From positions 12,413,501-12,477,500 of the forward strand of contig OZ020307.1 of assembly GCA_963971305.1 (NCBI GenBank): DNA of 64,000 nt. Direction: 5' to 3'. The DNA comes from Arcuatula senhousia (taxonomy: Eukaryota > Mollusca > Bivalvia > Mytilida > Mytilidae). Both the position numbers and the translations under genes were made by a program. The notes beneath the pieces were generated by a model. It was not told where the DNA came from. It was given only the letters and a program-made list of their open reading frames with translations, and did no database searches. Shown here one piece after another: positions 12,616 through 24,010 of the stretch. Within the stretch, counting starts at the first letter, position 1, and each line of letters opens with the position of its first letter.

Positions 12616-13528
12616 AACAAGAGTTAACACTAAAGTATGTCTCGCCTGTCGGCACCATCAGAAACAATTATTCTTTCTTACTTCCGCTATATTTTGAATT
12701 TACATGGATTTTCAGTTTCTGAGATCAAAAGATGTTTATAGAACTTAAACACTGCAAAATATATGCAATAAAAATAATCAAAGTCACTCAACCTAAAAAT
12801 CAAGGTCAAGGTCAAAAGATGAGGATGTAACTGTGCTAAGCTACTACTGGGGCATATGCATACCAAGTTTCATCGACCTAGGACCTATAGTTCTTGAGAT
12901 ATGGAGGTGCTCCCAAAACTTTTCCATTGCTATTATATGTATTGAAAATTGTCAAAGTCACTCAACCAAAAAATCAAGGTCAAGGTCCAAAGATGGGGAT
13001 GCAACGGTGCTAAGCTACTACTGGGGCATATGCTATACCAAGTTTCCTCAACCTAGAACCTATAGTTCTTGAGATATAGAGGTGCTCACAAAACTTTTTC
13101 ATAGCTATTATATGTATTGAAAATTGTCAAAGTCACTCAACCGAAAAATCAAGGTCAAGGTCAAAAGATGGGATTGCAACGGTGCTAAGCTACTACTAGG
13201 GCATATGCATACCAAGTTTCATCAACCTAGGACCTATAGTTCTTCAGATATGGAGGTGCTCGCAAAACTTTTCCATTGCTATTATATGTATTGAAAATTG
13301 TCAAAGTCACTCAACCCGAAAATCAAGGTCAAGGTCAAAAGATGAGGATGCAACTGTGCTAAGCTACTACTGGGCATATGCATACCAAGTTTCATCAACC
13401 CAGGACCTATAGTTCTTGAGATATGGAGGTGCTCATAAAACTTTTCCAAAAAGTTAACTCCGCCGTCGCCGCCGCTGCCCCCGCCGGTAAAGTAACACCT
13501 ATGTCCCGCTCTGCTTCGCAGGCGAGAC
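12616..13528 (-). mobile_element. Family-2 HINE-like element with ~173-bp tandem repeats
   Basis: Minus-strand order: 5' hairpin 13528-13503 (GTCTCGCC, CTGC-GAA-GCAG, GCGGGAC), CGG-rich tract 13458-13482, four ~173-bp units marked on the plus strand by AATCAAGGTCAAGGTC at about 12798, 12973, 13147 and 13321, inverse subterminal copy GTCTCGCCTG at 12639, and 3' end CTCTTGTT (plus-strand AACAAGAG at 12616). The unit is unrelated to the one in 10180-11112, so the same ends carry different cargoes. Confidence 0.75.
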
Positions 13529-14512
13529 AAAAACCAGTCAATAGCCTCAGGTAGATGGAACTCAATAGCCATGGGAGGTAACCCATCTAGAGATTTAAAA
13601 TTACAAATACCAAAACGCAGGTATAAACAGGTAATTTGGATATGCTTTATATTGATATTTCAAGGAGTAACCTCTCATCAGTAGCATTTAAAGCAAAACA
13701 TTGGAAGGTCAAATTCCAAAACTGTTGAAAACAAAAAGTACTCAAAACCAAAATGTTCCAACAAGGAAGCCAAATCCAGCACTGAGGATATTGACCATGT
13801 GCATTACAAGGAAAGAAACCTGGTGTTATAAATAATTTTGAAAACCTCTGCTGCCTTGCGGCTATACCCTTCTGGACGGGGAAAGGCCTCCTAAATACAT
13901 TGTATGGCTTTATAATCAACTCAGCATAGGTACCCCTTCAATACTAGCATGTAACACGTAATAAGCCCCATCTATTAAATAAGCCTCAATTAATCCCAGC
14001 AAAAGTTTTCATCAATCTCTGTACAAACATAATTACATCAGAAAATTACTTCCATATACAACTGTAAGTTGATGGAGATTAGAAAATCTACTTAATTAGA
14101 TTTCCAACATGTTTCTGCATGCTTTTTACAAAATGCTGTATGCAATAGAAGGCATTATTTTATCAAATACATTTTTGTACATATCCAGTCTATTGTTTCT
14201 TCATTTTCATCTTCAAAATCTGAGTTTCAAAAATTCAAAAAAACATAAAGTCAAGTCACACATTATATTGTGAAGTAGCTGAGCCCCATCCCCTTCCTCT
14301 GAAATTTAATCAATTTGTCCCCTTTCCTCCTAAAACTTATTGATTTTCTGCAAACCTCCCCCTTTTCCCTCCCTCCTGTTTTGTCAAAAGTTGAGATTAC
14401 GTGGAAACCCCCTTTTTGAAAATTTCTAGATATATACACACCTGTTGAGTAAGTTACAATAAGATCTAAATATGCTAAAAAACATGTTATTTCTAAACAT
14501 GTACTAAACAAG

Positions 14513-15550
14513 AGGCTCCCAGGAGCCTGAATCGCTCACCTGGTCCTTAAGCTGTAAGGACTTTTCTCTGGAAAGTAATACCTATGTGTTGAGTTTCGTC
14601 GAAGGTAAGACAAAAATGAGGTCAAGGCCAGATGACATGGTGATAAACCCAAACACTTTAATCTAATCCATCAATATCCAAATTATCAGATGCCTAGTTA
14701 TTACAATTTTTTAAGAAATTCATTTTCCATAATAATCCTACAATCAAAGTTTACAGCATGTAAAAAAAAAACTAAGTTCACAGTCATTGAAGGGTCAAGG
14801 TCACATGTCATTGTTATAGCTGCGTAAAGATTTTCCCAACTGTCTGTATTTAAAATATCAGATGCCTAACCAATATACTTTTCAAGCAATTCATTGTCCA
14901 CAAAAGTCTTACAAAAATGTTTATGGCCTGTAAAAAAGACCTAAGTTCACAGAATCACTGGAGCGTAAAAATGGGGTCAGGGTCACATGGCATGGCAACA
15001 GTTGCGTAGACCATACCCTCAACTGTCTGTATACCAAATATCAGATGCCTAGCTATTATACTTTTCAAGCAATTGATCGTCCACAAAAGTCTTACAAAAA
15101 TGTTTATGGCCTGAAAAAAAACCTAAGTTCACAGAATCACTGGAGCGTGAAAATGGGGTCAGGGTCAAACGGCATGGCGACAGTTGCGTAGACCATACCC
15201 TCAACTGTCTGTATACCAAATATCAGATGCCTAGCTATTATACTTTTCAAGCAATTGATCGTCCACAAAAGTCTTACAAAAATGTTTATGGCCTGAAAAA
15301 AAACCTAAGTTCACAGAATCACTGGAGCGTGAAAATGGGGTCAGGGTCAAACGGCATGGCGACAGTTGCGTAGACCATACCCTCAACTGTCTGTATACCA
15401 AATATCAGATGCCTAGCTATTATACTTTTCAAGCAATTCATCGTCCATAAAAGTCTTACAAAAAAGTTTACGCCGCCGCCGTCGCCGCCGCCGTCGCCGG
15501 AAAGTAATACCTATGTCTCGCCTTCCGCGACTATTCGTCGCAGGCGAGAC
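14513..15550 (-). mobile_element. Family-2 HINE-like element with a family-1 3' end (chimeric)
   Basis: Minus-strand order: 5' hairpin 15550-15515 (GTCTCGCCT, GCGAC, AGTCGCG, AGGCGAGAC), CGG/ACGG tract 15466-15500, four ~181-bp units (plus-strand CCTCAACTGTCTGTATACCA at about 15010, 15191 and 15372, a diverged one near 14840), a second decayed family-2 end near 14614, and a 3' terminus identical to family 1: CAGGTGAGCGATTCAGGCTC then CTGGGAGCCTCTTGTT (plus-strand 14513-14550). Confidence 0.7.
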
Positions 15551-15776
15551 AAAAATCAAAATCACGAAAATACGGAAAATAAAATCGTTCAAAACATTAC
15601 TCGAAAATCACCCTTTACCACCCTCATCTATCTGGGCCAGAATAATGAAAATAGCTCTGGCAATAAGATGATCAAATAAAGGAGCCATCGTCAAGACTAA
15701 AGTTCTTAAGTTACAAAACAAATGTAATAAGGTTTATAGCCTTTAATTATTTGGAGCACAGATCAGGAGTCTTTGG

Positions 15777-16062
15777 CACAGGGACTTGCTCCCCTCTATC
15801 AGTATTTTGTTACTGTAGAGTCAATGTGCGGTAGGAAAAAACCACAAGGGAGATCCTACTTTCACCACACCCCTTTTTTTTAATTCGATTTTCTTTTAAT
15901 AAATCATTGATCTCATACCTTTTCTTATATAATTCGTTTCACAGATGATTTTCCTTTCCAAAACACCCAAATATATTTTCATTCATTGCATTTCGGCCTC
16001 AAAATCGGGCTTTGTTCGGGCAATTTTGTAACATTTGGCAATCGCTTGAACATGAAAATTAA
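15777..16062 (+). repeat. Left arm of a ~280-bp inverted repeat
   Basis: Inverse copy of 21866-22140. Shared words include CACAGGGACTTGCTCCCCTC, GACTCTACAGTAACAAAATA (complement), AGATGATTTTCCTTTCC-like sequence and TTGGCAATCGCTTG. Identity is high but with small indels. The arms enclose a non-LTR element and the piggyBac element inside it. Both arms share an open frame reading LAPLYQYFVTVESMCGRKK, which may be chance or an old gene piece. Confidence 0.85.
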
Positions 16063-16065
16063 AGT

Positions 16066-16928
16066 TCAAAATTCAAATTCAAATTCAAATTCAAAAAGCT
16101 TTATTTAAAGTCGGTGCATAAACATAACATAAAACACAAGCTCTAGTGAGCTTTTAAAACCGACATAACATATAACAACACAGTACACATAAGACATATA
16201 CAGTTACACTAAGACAAAACAGTTTCATGCAATACACACAGTTACATATAAAACATAAAACACAAATTTAATGTACATAAGACATCATACAATCGTATTA
16301 GTAGACATCTAAGCATAAAACATGGAGTAATAAAAATATCTGAAAGACAGTATAGTAGACGGGAGTTTCAAATTAGCACTTGCAGCAAAGAAAAGTAATT
16401 ATTTGCATGCTGAACAGTGGCACGAGCTGCCATTCCATGAGTTGACGAGACTTTAAAATTGGTTAAAAGAAGTTTCTGTTCTAAAGTGGTTTGGCAGCTC
16501 GTTCCAAAGCTTTGCAGTGGTATATCTAAATGACTTTATTCCGTATGTAGTCGTTTTTACTGATGGAATAGTTGCCAAATTTTGATACCTGAAAGAATAT
16601 TTGGTGTTTTTTATATTTATTAAATCGTGTAGGTATGATGGACTACGTTGGTTTACGATGTTGAAAACTTCAATAGCCATGGTTCTTATACGTCTAATTT
16701 CTAATGTTGGCATTTTTTATCTGTGTAGCAGTTGTTCATAGTTGCTGTGATAGTCATCATATATAAATCGAAGTGATCGTTCTTGAATTTTTTCTATCTT
16801 TTTTGTATTGCTTTTGCTGCAAAAGTGCCAACTGAGAGGGCAAAAATTGAAATTTGAAAGAATATATGAGTGGTATATGGTAAGTTTACCCAGTCGGTTT
16901 AGATATTTTCCAATTCTTTTAAGAATGT
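16066..16928 (-). pseudogene. Non-LTR retrotransposon, 3' half (C-terminal RT region and tail)
   Basis: Minus-strand continuation of the reverse transcriptase at 21068-21773, cut off by the piggyBac insertion. Translation resumes with ILKRIGKYLNRLGKLTIYHS, then CPLSWHFCSKSNTKKIEKIQ and, after an in-frame TAA at 16714-16716, MPTLEIRRIRTMAIEVFNIV and AKLWNELPNHFRTE; another TAA follows at about 16453. The element ends in a (TTTGAA)n tail at 16066-16092, preceded by AATAAA-like sequence, as in CR1/L2-type elements. Confidence 0.85.
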
Positions 16929-17558
16929 TAACCCTTGCCGTGCTGTATTGTTTCATGTGGTTCAAGTGCTCACTGCTGCATTGTTTTGGTGAAAACAACA
17001 AATTACTACTATTTAACTTCAAACAGCTGTAAAATGAAAACTAAACAACATAAAGGTTTCAAAATTTATATGGTAGAACATTTATGTGAAAGCTACATAA
17101 TTATAAAGTTTGACAACATTATTTCATTACATGGTTTCCATGGCAACAAATTCATTCATGTTTTCCCGTAAAAAGAACCAATTTCTTTATTTGCTTTACA
17201 TATGATGATATTTTATGATAATAAATTGTAGATTATTAAAAGATCTGATAATTTTATATTAAAACATATAAAATGCACCAATTTCTTTCAAAATATTTCA
17301 TATTAGGCCTTTAATATAAGACTTATACAATGTATAACGGATGGTAATACTTTGTAAAAAATACCAAATTTTTTAAGCAATAAAAATATTTTAAGTGAGC
17401 ATGACTGAAATTAATCTGAACAATACTAAATAGATTTTAGTACATTTTCAATTTACAGTAGTAAATATACTAGATAAAAATAAAAGTACATGTACATGTA
17501 TATTCAGGATAACAAGGCATGTTAGTACATAACTCGTGAGGAAAACACTAATCATACA

Positions 17559-20084
17559 TTATTCCTCTTCATTTACTCTTTTTAAACGTTTGTATGCCAG
17601 TATGTATTCTTGTTTTGTGTGGTATAATTCGAAGCAAGGATCTATACATAGAGTAACTTTACATTGTCCACATCTGTATGCACTTTCATGTCCAGGACGT
17701 TTTCGTTTTTCCCCTGCAGCTGACAAAATTTCTCTCTCGGCAGGATTACAAACAACACATTGTCTCGATATGGTACGTCCATTAACTTGAAGTTTTTGGG
17801 GGAAATGTCGTCCAGAGAGTCGAGTTAGCTGGAGAGCTGAGGGGCGTCCAGCAACCTTCCTATTTATTTGGCTACATTCAACAAGCTGACTTACAAGCTT
17901 TCGACGAAAAACCCTTTGAAGCATTGGATTTCTCTCATTAGTGTTTTCCTTATAAAGTAAATAAGCGTTCAATGTTGCCAGACTGCACACATGAAAGAAC
18001 ACTTTCTTCCACCATTTAAGAGTTTTTATTAGCACCCTGCCATATGACACCATTTGATCAGTCCTGAAAACAGAAAATAATGGTGAATTAATTTTATTGA
18101 TCGAATACAAACTTAATTAATAAGGCAAACACACATGCTGAAAAATATATTGATGAATCAGCAATAAGCATTACAAATCATGTCCCTCGTTCATTTATTT
18201 ATATACTTTGTATTTTAATGTTTTTAAAAGTTACTTCTGTAAAATCATGAACTTTATCATTTGATTTGTAAGTCCTTTATCAACACTTTTGTTTTAAGGT
18301 ATATTTAGATTGATAAAATGTTATTAGCAAAACAGAAAATCTTAAATATACAATGTAGAAAGTTTCATGAAATGACAAGTTTAGATATGCATGCAATGCA
18401 TGAAAATGTTTTATACAAAGATGGAGCAAACTCACCTGTCAACACCTCCTTTTAGCTTATTGTATTCTGTTACCAGTTTAGGATGATGGATTTCTTCTCC
18501 AGTAGTAGGATCACGTTTACCAATACCTGAAATGTATCATTAATATTAGTAAATAATGAAGTTTTTTTATGTAAAAAGATACAGTGAACATGGTGAAATG
18601 CAGTGAATGCATAGATGCCTTCAATTTTTTTTTATCAATGGTGTTAATCATAATCCATTCAAATCCATAAGATATTAGGCTTATATACTAGTACAAGTTT
18701 AAATCATGAATTGCTTAAGCAGCGGCCATAAGCTTAGTAAAATTTGAGTGCATGTAAGCATTTAATAGGTTGTTGTACAGATGTAGGTGACACATGTACA
18801 TTTTATATATGCATGTGTTGATGTGTAGTTTTTTATGGCATAGGATTTACAGAAGTTAGAACATTGAATTAATAACATCAAAAGAAAAAAAGATTGATGA
18901 CAAAATGTACATGTATATGAACTTTACTCACCAATAAATTCAGATGAGGAAACTGTGGTGAGCATCATCACAACTTTGCTATCATGGTACTTAGTAACGC
19001 TGAGAATACCCGAGTTGGCAACAACCAAGTCTCCTTTCCGAGGTACAGCTGCATCTTTAATAAGTTTGGGGATGCCTTTACGGTTTGATCTAACAGTTCC
19101 AGTCGCACCAACACCTAGTTCCCACAGGTCTAGAAACAGTTGCGGCGATGTATAATAGTTGTTGCAGTATAATATGTGCCCTCTTCCAAAGTATCCTCGA
19201 AGCAAGTCCATAGCAAGGTCATATGTGGATCCATTTTGACTTGGTGGTGTTGATGGTTTCCCAGTATACAGCTTAAATCTTGAGCAGTAGCCATTGGTGG
19301 CATCACAAATCATATACGCTTTGATTCCATATTTTGTGGGTTTGTCTGGATTGTAGACTCTAAAGGATAAGTTACCTCTCCATGGTACCATTCCCTCATC
19401 AAGTGCCAGCTGCTGGTGTGGATAATAAACATTTCCAAAACTTGAAACAATTTGTTTAAAAATGTCACCAAGTTTAAACAGTGGATCATAATTTGCAGTA
19501 CCACGGGGCATGTAAAAGGTATTGTCATTCAGATGGAGGAATGTCAAAATCAATAGGAATCTGTCTCTTGCCATACATGCAGCAAAGAATGGTGTACTTA
19601 TTATTGGATTCGTAGACCAGTAATCTGTTACATCAATCTGGGAAACCAATCCCATGGCTAGAATGAGGGCTATGAAAACACTCATTTCATTTGCTGTTGT
19701 ATTAACCCATTTTCTAAATCTCGACTTGATAGGTAATTCACGGTCTTCTAAATACTGCCCTGCATATCTATTTGTTTCAACAGCAATATTCTCATATGTT
19801 GAATCATCAATAAACAGATTAAAATAAGATAAGGGTGAGTTCCTATCATCCACATCTTGCAGCAGACGTGCTTCTGTGCTAAATTGTAAAGGAGAGGGTT
19901 CCCGGTCACCTAACTGCCATTCCGGATCTTCCTGTGCGACATTTTCAGCATTCTCATCATTATCGTCGTCAATATCATTCAGCTCAAACCCTTCGAACTC
20001 TTCTTCACTATCGTTATCGTTAAATAACTCGAAGAAATCTACATATCCATCTAGGTAATTTAATTGTGCATCACCGGCAGCCAT
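17559..20084 (-). CDS. piggyBac-type transposase, three exons, 582 residues
   Basis: Cut-and-paste DNA transposase. Exons: 20084-18932, 18526-18436, 18063-17559, with GT/AG borders and matching phases. Acidic N-terminus (residues 20-55), then the DDE core: first Asp at 229 (LALDEGMVPWRG), second at 261 (MICDATNGYC), third at 414 with companion 417 (KGGVDRTDQM), all present. The usually invariant Asp of the DN[FY]YTS motif is Asn (CNNYYTS, residue 308); this is not one of the three catalytic positions. C-terminus 500-582 is a Cys/His-rich domain (RQCVVC, YRCGQC, CIDPCFELYH), the normal terminal-repeat-binding module. Full family length with no stop or frameshift, so possibly functional. Domesticated status is unlikely because its own ends and TTAA flanks are intact. 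Confidence 0.95.
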
Positions 20085-20602
20085 ATTGTTTCCAATGTAA
20101 ATTATGAAACAGCGCCATCTATTTTATGTTTTTTGTTCTGCAGAATTTCATTCAAATTTATGTATTAAATTTATTTTCTACTAAAATCCAGCAAACATTT
20201 ATTTAAATTAATTATTTGGTTTGTAAATGGGTTGAAAGATTTTTGTCTAAACCGCGTAAATTAGCCAATTTTCTGAAGATTGGTGAAGCGTAAATATAGA
20301 TTGTCGGCGCAAAATCGAAAGTAGATTTTTTCTCGATTTGATGACTGATCTCGGTTTTATTTGACACTTTTCTAAATTTATCAAAGAAGGAAAAGCTTTT
20401 CATAAATATATTTCAGTAAAATATCGAATCAGTTGATCCAATTGTTTTAAATCAACGAGGATATTCAATTACGAACCTCGGGTATAAATTTTTAGATCAG
20501 GGAATTTCCAACACCACGTGACATAAAAATATTTATAAAAAGACAATCATATATTTTGTTTATTTCTCACGTTGTTTCAAAAAATTTCACTGAAAATTAA
20601 AG

Positions 20603-20873
20603 TAATAAAACAGGGTATTATTTAGAATTGGAATTATTATCAAATATGGAATTTCAGTAATTTAGCAAAGTTACAAAAACTGAATTTTGACTCTTATTTT
20701 CGGTGCCCTGCACAGAAATTTCAAGAAAATTCTTTGAAAATATATAATTTTTGTGTTAAATTCCTGTGCGCGGCACAGAAAATGACTCAAAAATTCACTT
20801 TTTTTTAACTGCTGAAAAAAGTAAAATTCCATATTTGATAATTATTCCAATTTTAAATAATACACTGTTATTA
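20603..20873. repeat. Imperfect inverted repeat inside the piggyBac element
   Basis: TAATAAAACAGGGTATTATT and GGAATTATTATCAAATATGG at the left are mirrored by the complement of CCATATTTGATAATTATTCC and AATAATACACTGTTATT at the right; inner sequences CTCATTTT...GTGCC and GGCACAGAAAATGA also pair. It lies between the transposase start and the right terminal repeat and may be a MITE that inserted there, or part of the piggyBac 5' region. Confidence 0.6.
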
Positions 20874-21067
20874 TTATTATAATAATGTTCTTGATTCCTA
20901 TATGGATAACATTGCAACAAAACATGTCTTTCCTTCAAATTCCAGAATTTTACTGACCATGTTCTATTTTTAGTACAAGCCCGGATGCCCGGATATATCC
21001 GGGCTCAGCACTGAGCAATTGAAGGATGGATCCCGGATATATCCGGGCTCAGCATGGCAAGGGTTAA

Positions 21068-21773
21068 GTTGTTTTGATGCTTTTTTACAAATGTTTGATA
21101 TATGAGTGTTGAATTTGAGCTCAAAATCTATTGTGACTCCTAGCAATTTTACTTCGTTTTCGCACTGTATTGTGTTTCCAGCCAAATTAAAACTGATATT
21201 TTTGTCCCTAGTTTTCTAGCCCACGGCCAAAACTTGAAACTTTTCTGGGTTAGCTTTCATTTGGTTACTGGAAAACCAATCAATTAGTGCTAAACTGTCT
21301 GATTTCAGATTTTTGATGACTGTATCAATATCGTGATGAGCATATGATAAGGTATTGTCGTCTGCGTAGTTGTAAAGAGTGCTATTTTGTGTGAAAAGGA
21401 AAATGTCGTTTATGAATATGTTAAATAAAACAGGTCCGAGAATCGAGCCCTGTGGTACTCCTTTATAGATGTTTTGCCAATCACTTAACGCTGTACCAAG
21501 TTTCACTGATTGCTTTCTGTTGGATAGATAGTCTTTTATCAAAATGAGAGCATTCTGTGATAAACCATAGGCTTTTAATTTCTGTAGTAGAAGATTGTGG
21601 GGTAAGCAGTCGAAAGCTTTACTTAAATCCATTAAAATTGATGCAATGTATTTGTTTTCATCTAAAGACTGCTTCCAGTCTTCAATGATTTTTAATAACG
21701 TTGCATTACAGCCATATCCAGGTCTGAATGCAGATAAATATGGATGGAAATGTTCATTCTCGGGACTTTACCA
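21068..21773 (-). pseudogene. Non-LTR retrotransposon reverse transcriptase, 5'-truncated middle part
   Basis: Minus-strand frame from about 21770: FHPYLSAFRPGYG, SILMDLSKAFDCLPHNLLL (RT motif A), GVPQGSILGPVLFNIFINDI (motif B), YNYADDNTLSY (motif C with catalytic ADD), then FQVLAVG, an in-frame TAG (about 21213-21215) and NEVKLLGVTIDFELKFNTHI up to the TTAA where piggyBac entered. Together with 16066-16928 it is one CR1/L2-like copy, 5'-truncated and carrying at least three stops. Confidence 0.9.
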
Positions 21774-21865
21774 ATAAATGTAACGTAAAACGAAAGTAAA
21801 AACGTTATTAAAATTCATTCTGATTTCTTTCGAGTTTCCAGACTTTTCCTTGACATAATGCTTTT

Positions 21866-22140
21866 CATGTCCAAGCGATTGCCAAATGTTACAAAATTAC
21901 CCGAACAAAGCCCGATTTGAGGCCGAAATGCAATGAATGAAAATATATTTGGGTGATCATCTGCGAAACGAATTATATAAGAAAAGGTACGAGATCAATG
22001 ATTTATTAAAAGAAAATCAAATTAAAGAAAAGGGGGGGGGGGGGTGGTGAAAGTAGTATCTCCCTTGTGTTTTTTTCCTACCGCACATTGACTCTACAGT
22101 AACAAAATATTGATAGAGGGGAGCAAGTCCCTGTGGCTGT
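21866..22140 (-). repeat. Right arm of the ~280-bp inverted repeat
   Basis: Inverse complement of 15777-16062. Beyond the arm's inner end, the sequence CTTGACATAATGC and the TAACGTAAAACG stretch to 21775 have no partner on the left, consistent with the non-LTR element having inserted at one arm's edge. A G-run (about 12 G) lies at 22031. Confidence 0.85.
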
Positions 22141-23000
22141 GGTCTTTGGTGCAATATTGATATAGACTTAAGACACAATTTATGTTCAATGTAAGAAGAA
22201 AAACTATGTACTAGATGGAGAAACACATTTTGTTCGTTTTACCTATATAATAAGCTCTTAATTCTTTACTAAACTCATTACCAACTTCCCTCATCAGATG
22301 TTCCTATCATGTGAGTGTAAGTCGGATCAGAATGCGGATTCCAAAATAAAAAAGAATTTGAAAACTTTAACGGAATACTTCCGTTCTTACAGGTGCGTAC
22401 GTGCCAAAATACCGCAAAAGTAAATCAATTTTATTTACTTTGTGAAAGTCAAAGATATAAATGAAGATGCCATTATCAAATTACAAAAAAAATATCTTCT
22501 GAAAGTTCTTTTTTTTTTTACTTAATTCGCATTGCTCATACTTTGAGACGTCCCCTGTAAATAAATTCACTCGGAATATTTTGAGGTTTTACCTAAATTA
22601 TCTTTTAGACACATGTGCATGTCATAACTTCAGGTTTGTATTTCAAGAGATCAAGTTGATACATTGAGAGAACTCAATGTTTAATAAGGAAAACAACTTT
22701 TATCTATACATTAATTTTACTTTAAATGTTGTTAAAGCCATATAATCCCGTGAAATAAACTTTTCATGAGTTAAACATGTACATGTCATGTATGTACCTA
22801 GAAAAATATTGATCCTATGCTGTCAATATAACTAACACAAAAAGCAACCAATTTAACACCAACTCCTGAAAAATAATGAATTAATTCTGCTTGTTGCGCT
22901 TAACCCGTTAAAATTATTTATTTTTATGACCCAACTATGTACAATCATAGACCTGTGTCCTGTATGATTCTAATATACAGGTCTATGGTACAATCATGTA

Positions 23001-23263
23001 TATGGGCCAGACAAATAGTCTGATTTCTTGGTTAAGGTCCATATCTCTGGTAATAGATGTTAGGGTGTCAATTATAATTAACATGACACCATAATGACAT
23101 CCACTTGAAACTAGGTCACTGTCTGTGTCACCAATATTGTTTTATGCATGAAGAACTTTAGTTAAGTTATCTTGGTTAAGGTCCATATCTAAGGAACTAC
23201 AAGTTTTTGAGTAATGATTATTGATATATCAAGAACAGCTGGCCATCGGTTATTATTCTAGTT
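23001..23263 (+). mobile_element. Family-5 (ATGGCCC) HINE-like element, short copy
   Basis: Begins ATGGGCCAGACAAATAGTCT, where CAGAC-AAATA-GTCTG forms the 5' hairpin. It contains two copies of CTTGGTTAAGGTCCATATCT (also the core of the copy at 61519-62584), and ends GGCCAT...CTAGTT, with GGCCAT as the inverse of the 5' end. Lies upstream of the DUS1L coding exons. Confidence 0.6.
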
Positions 23264-24010
23264 TAATAGATCAATAGAAATAGCTTTATTCCAATCAAAG
23301 GCCCTATGAAAGAGCATTACAATTACATATATGATTGTAATGATTTGTGACATACAATGTAAAATAAAATAAAAAATACAACATATTTGTTACGGTATAA
23401 CAACCTGATAATGTGACTGGGGCAGAGACAAGTAGTACATATATAGCTACATTAGTTTAATATGAAAGAGATGATGATTAAAAAGCCATTGAAAATACAA
23501 ACACATAGTTTTCTTTGTAAATCATTTTTCTATTTTGACACCAGTGGGGTGAGTATTATAGGGATGATGTGATATTATTTCCAGCCCCTTTTCAGAGTTA
23601 GACTGGACTTAAACTCCTGAGAACCCGAGTGTCTCACTGACAGAATGATAATTTGCCAATCATATTTTGGATCATATATTATATTTGGCATTAAAGAGCT
23701 TGTATTGTTCTCTTAACATGTATAACAATAGACTGTGATTTTTTTTTACAATTTGATATCTAATCTGTTTTTTTAGATATTTACATAGAAAATGTTCCCA
23801 TACTGTACCTTTTATATTTTTTTAGCTGCATGGTCTACACTTGTAAGAAAAATGTAAGAGAAATATTTGTTTTAATTAAACTTACAAAAAAGTATAAGCA
23901 AAAGGGTTTCATGGGTTATGGAGGTTTACACACCTTTATTATGTGTTATTGTTGCTCAATGACCAGTCTGTCTAAATTCATTGTTTAACTTCTTTCAGTA
24001 TTAAAAGAGT

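Larger units (their letters stand above)
16932..21063 (-). mobile_element. Complete piggyBac element (4.1 kb)
   Basis: Flanked by TTAA at 16928-16931 and 21064-21067, the obligatory piggyBac target duplication. Terminal inverted repeats: CCCTTGCCGTGCTG at the left and CCCTTGCCATGCTG at the right (13 of 14 matching). It carries one spliced transposase gene on the minus strand. The right side has two copies of the 16-bp palindrome CCCGGATATATCCGGG followed by CTCAGCA (20988 and 21032), probably transposase-binding subterminal repeats. It interrupts a reverse transcriptase frame at KKASKQLN|ILKRIGK; removing one TTAA and the element restores the frame at this junction. Confidence 0.96.

Noticed and set aside
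16453..17022. Two separate small host genes on the minus strand
   Set aside because: Both are pieces of one reverse transcriptase separated by an in-frame stop.
17559..20084. Domesticated piggyBac-derived host gene
   Set aside because: Own terminal repeats and TTAA flanks are intact, so it is an ordinary element.
22394..22400. Donor of a DUS1L 5' non-coding exon (CTTACAG|GTGCGT)
   Set aside because: Plausible signal, but without transcript evidence it is one of many GT sites; not annotated.
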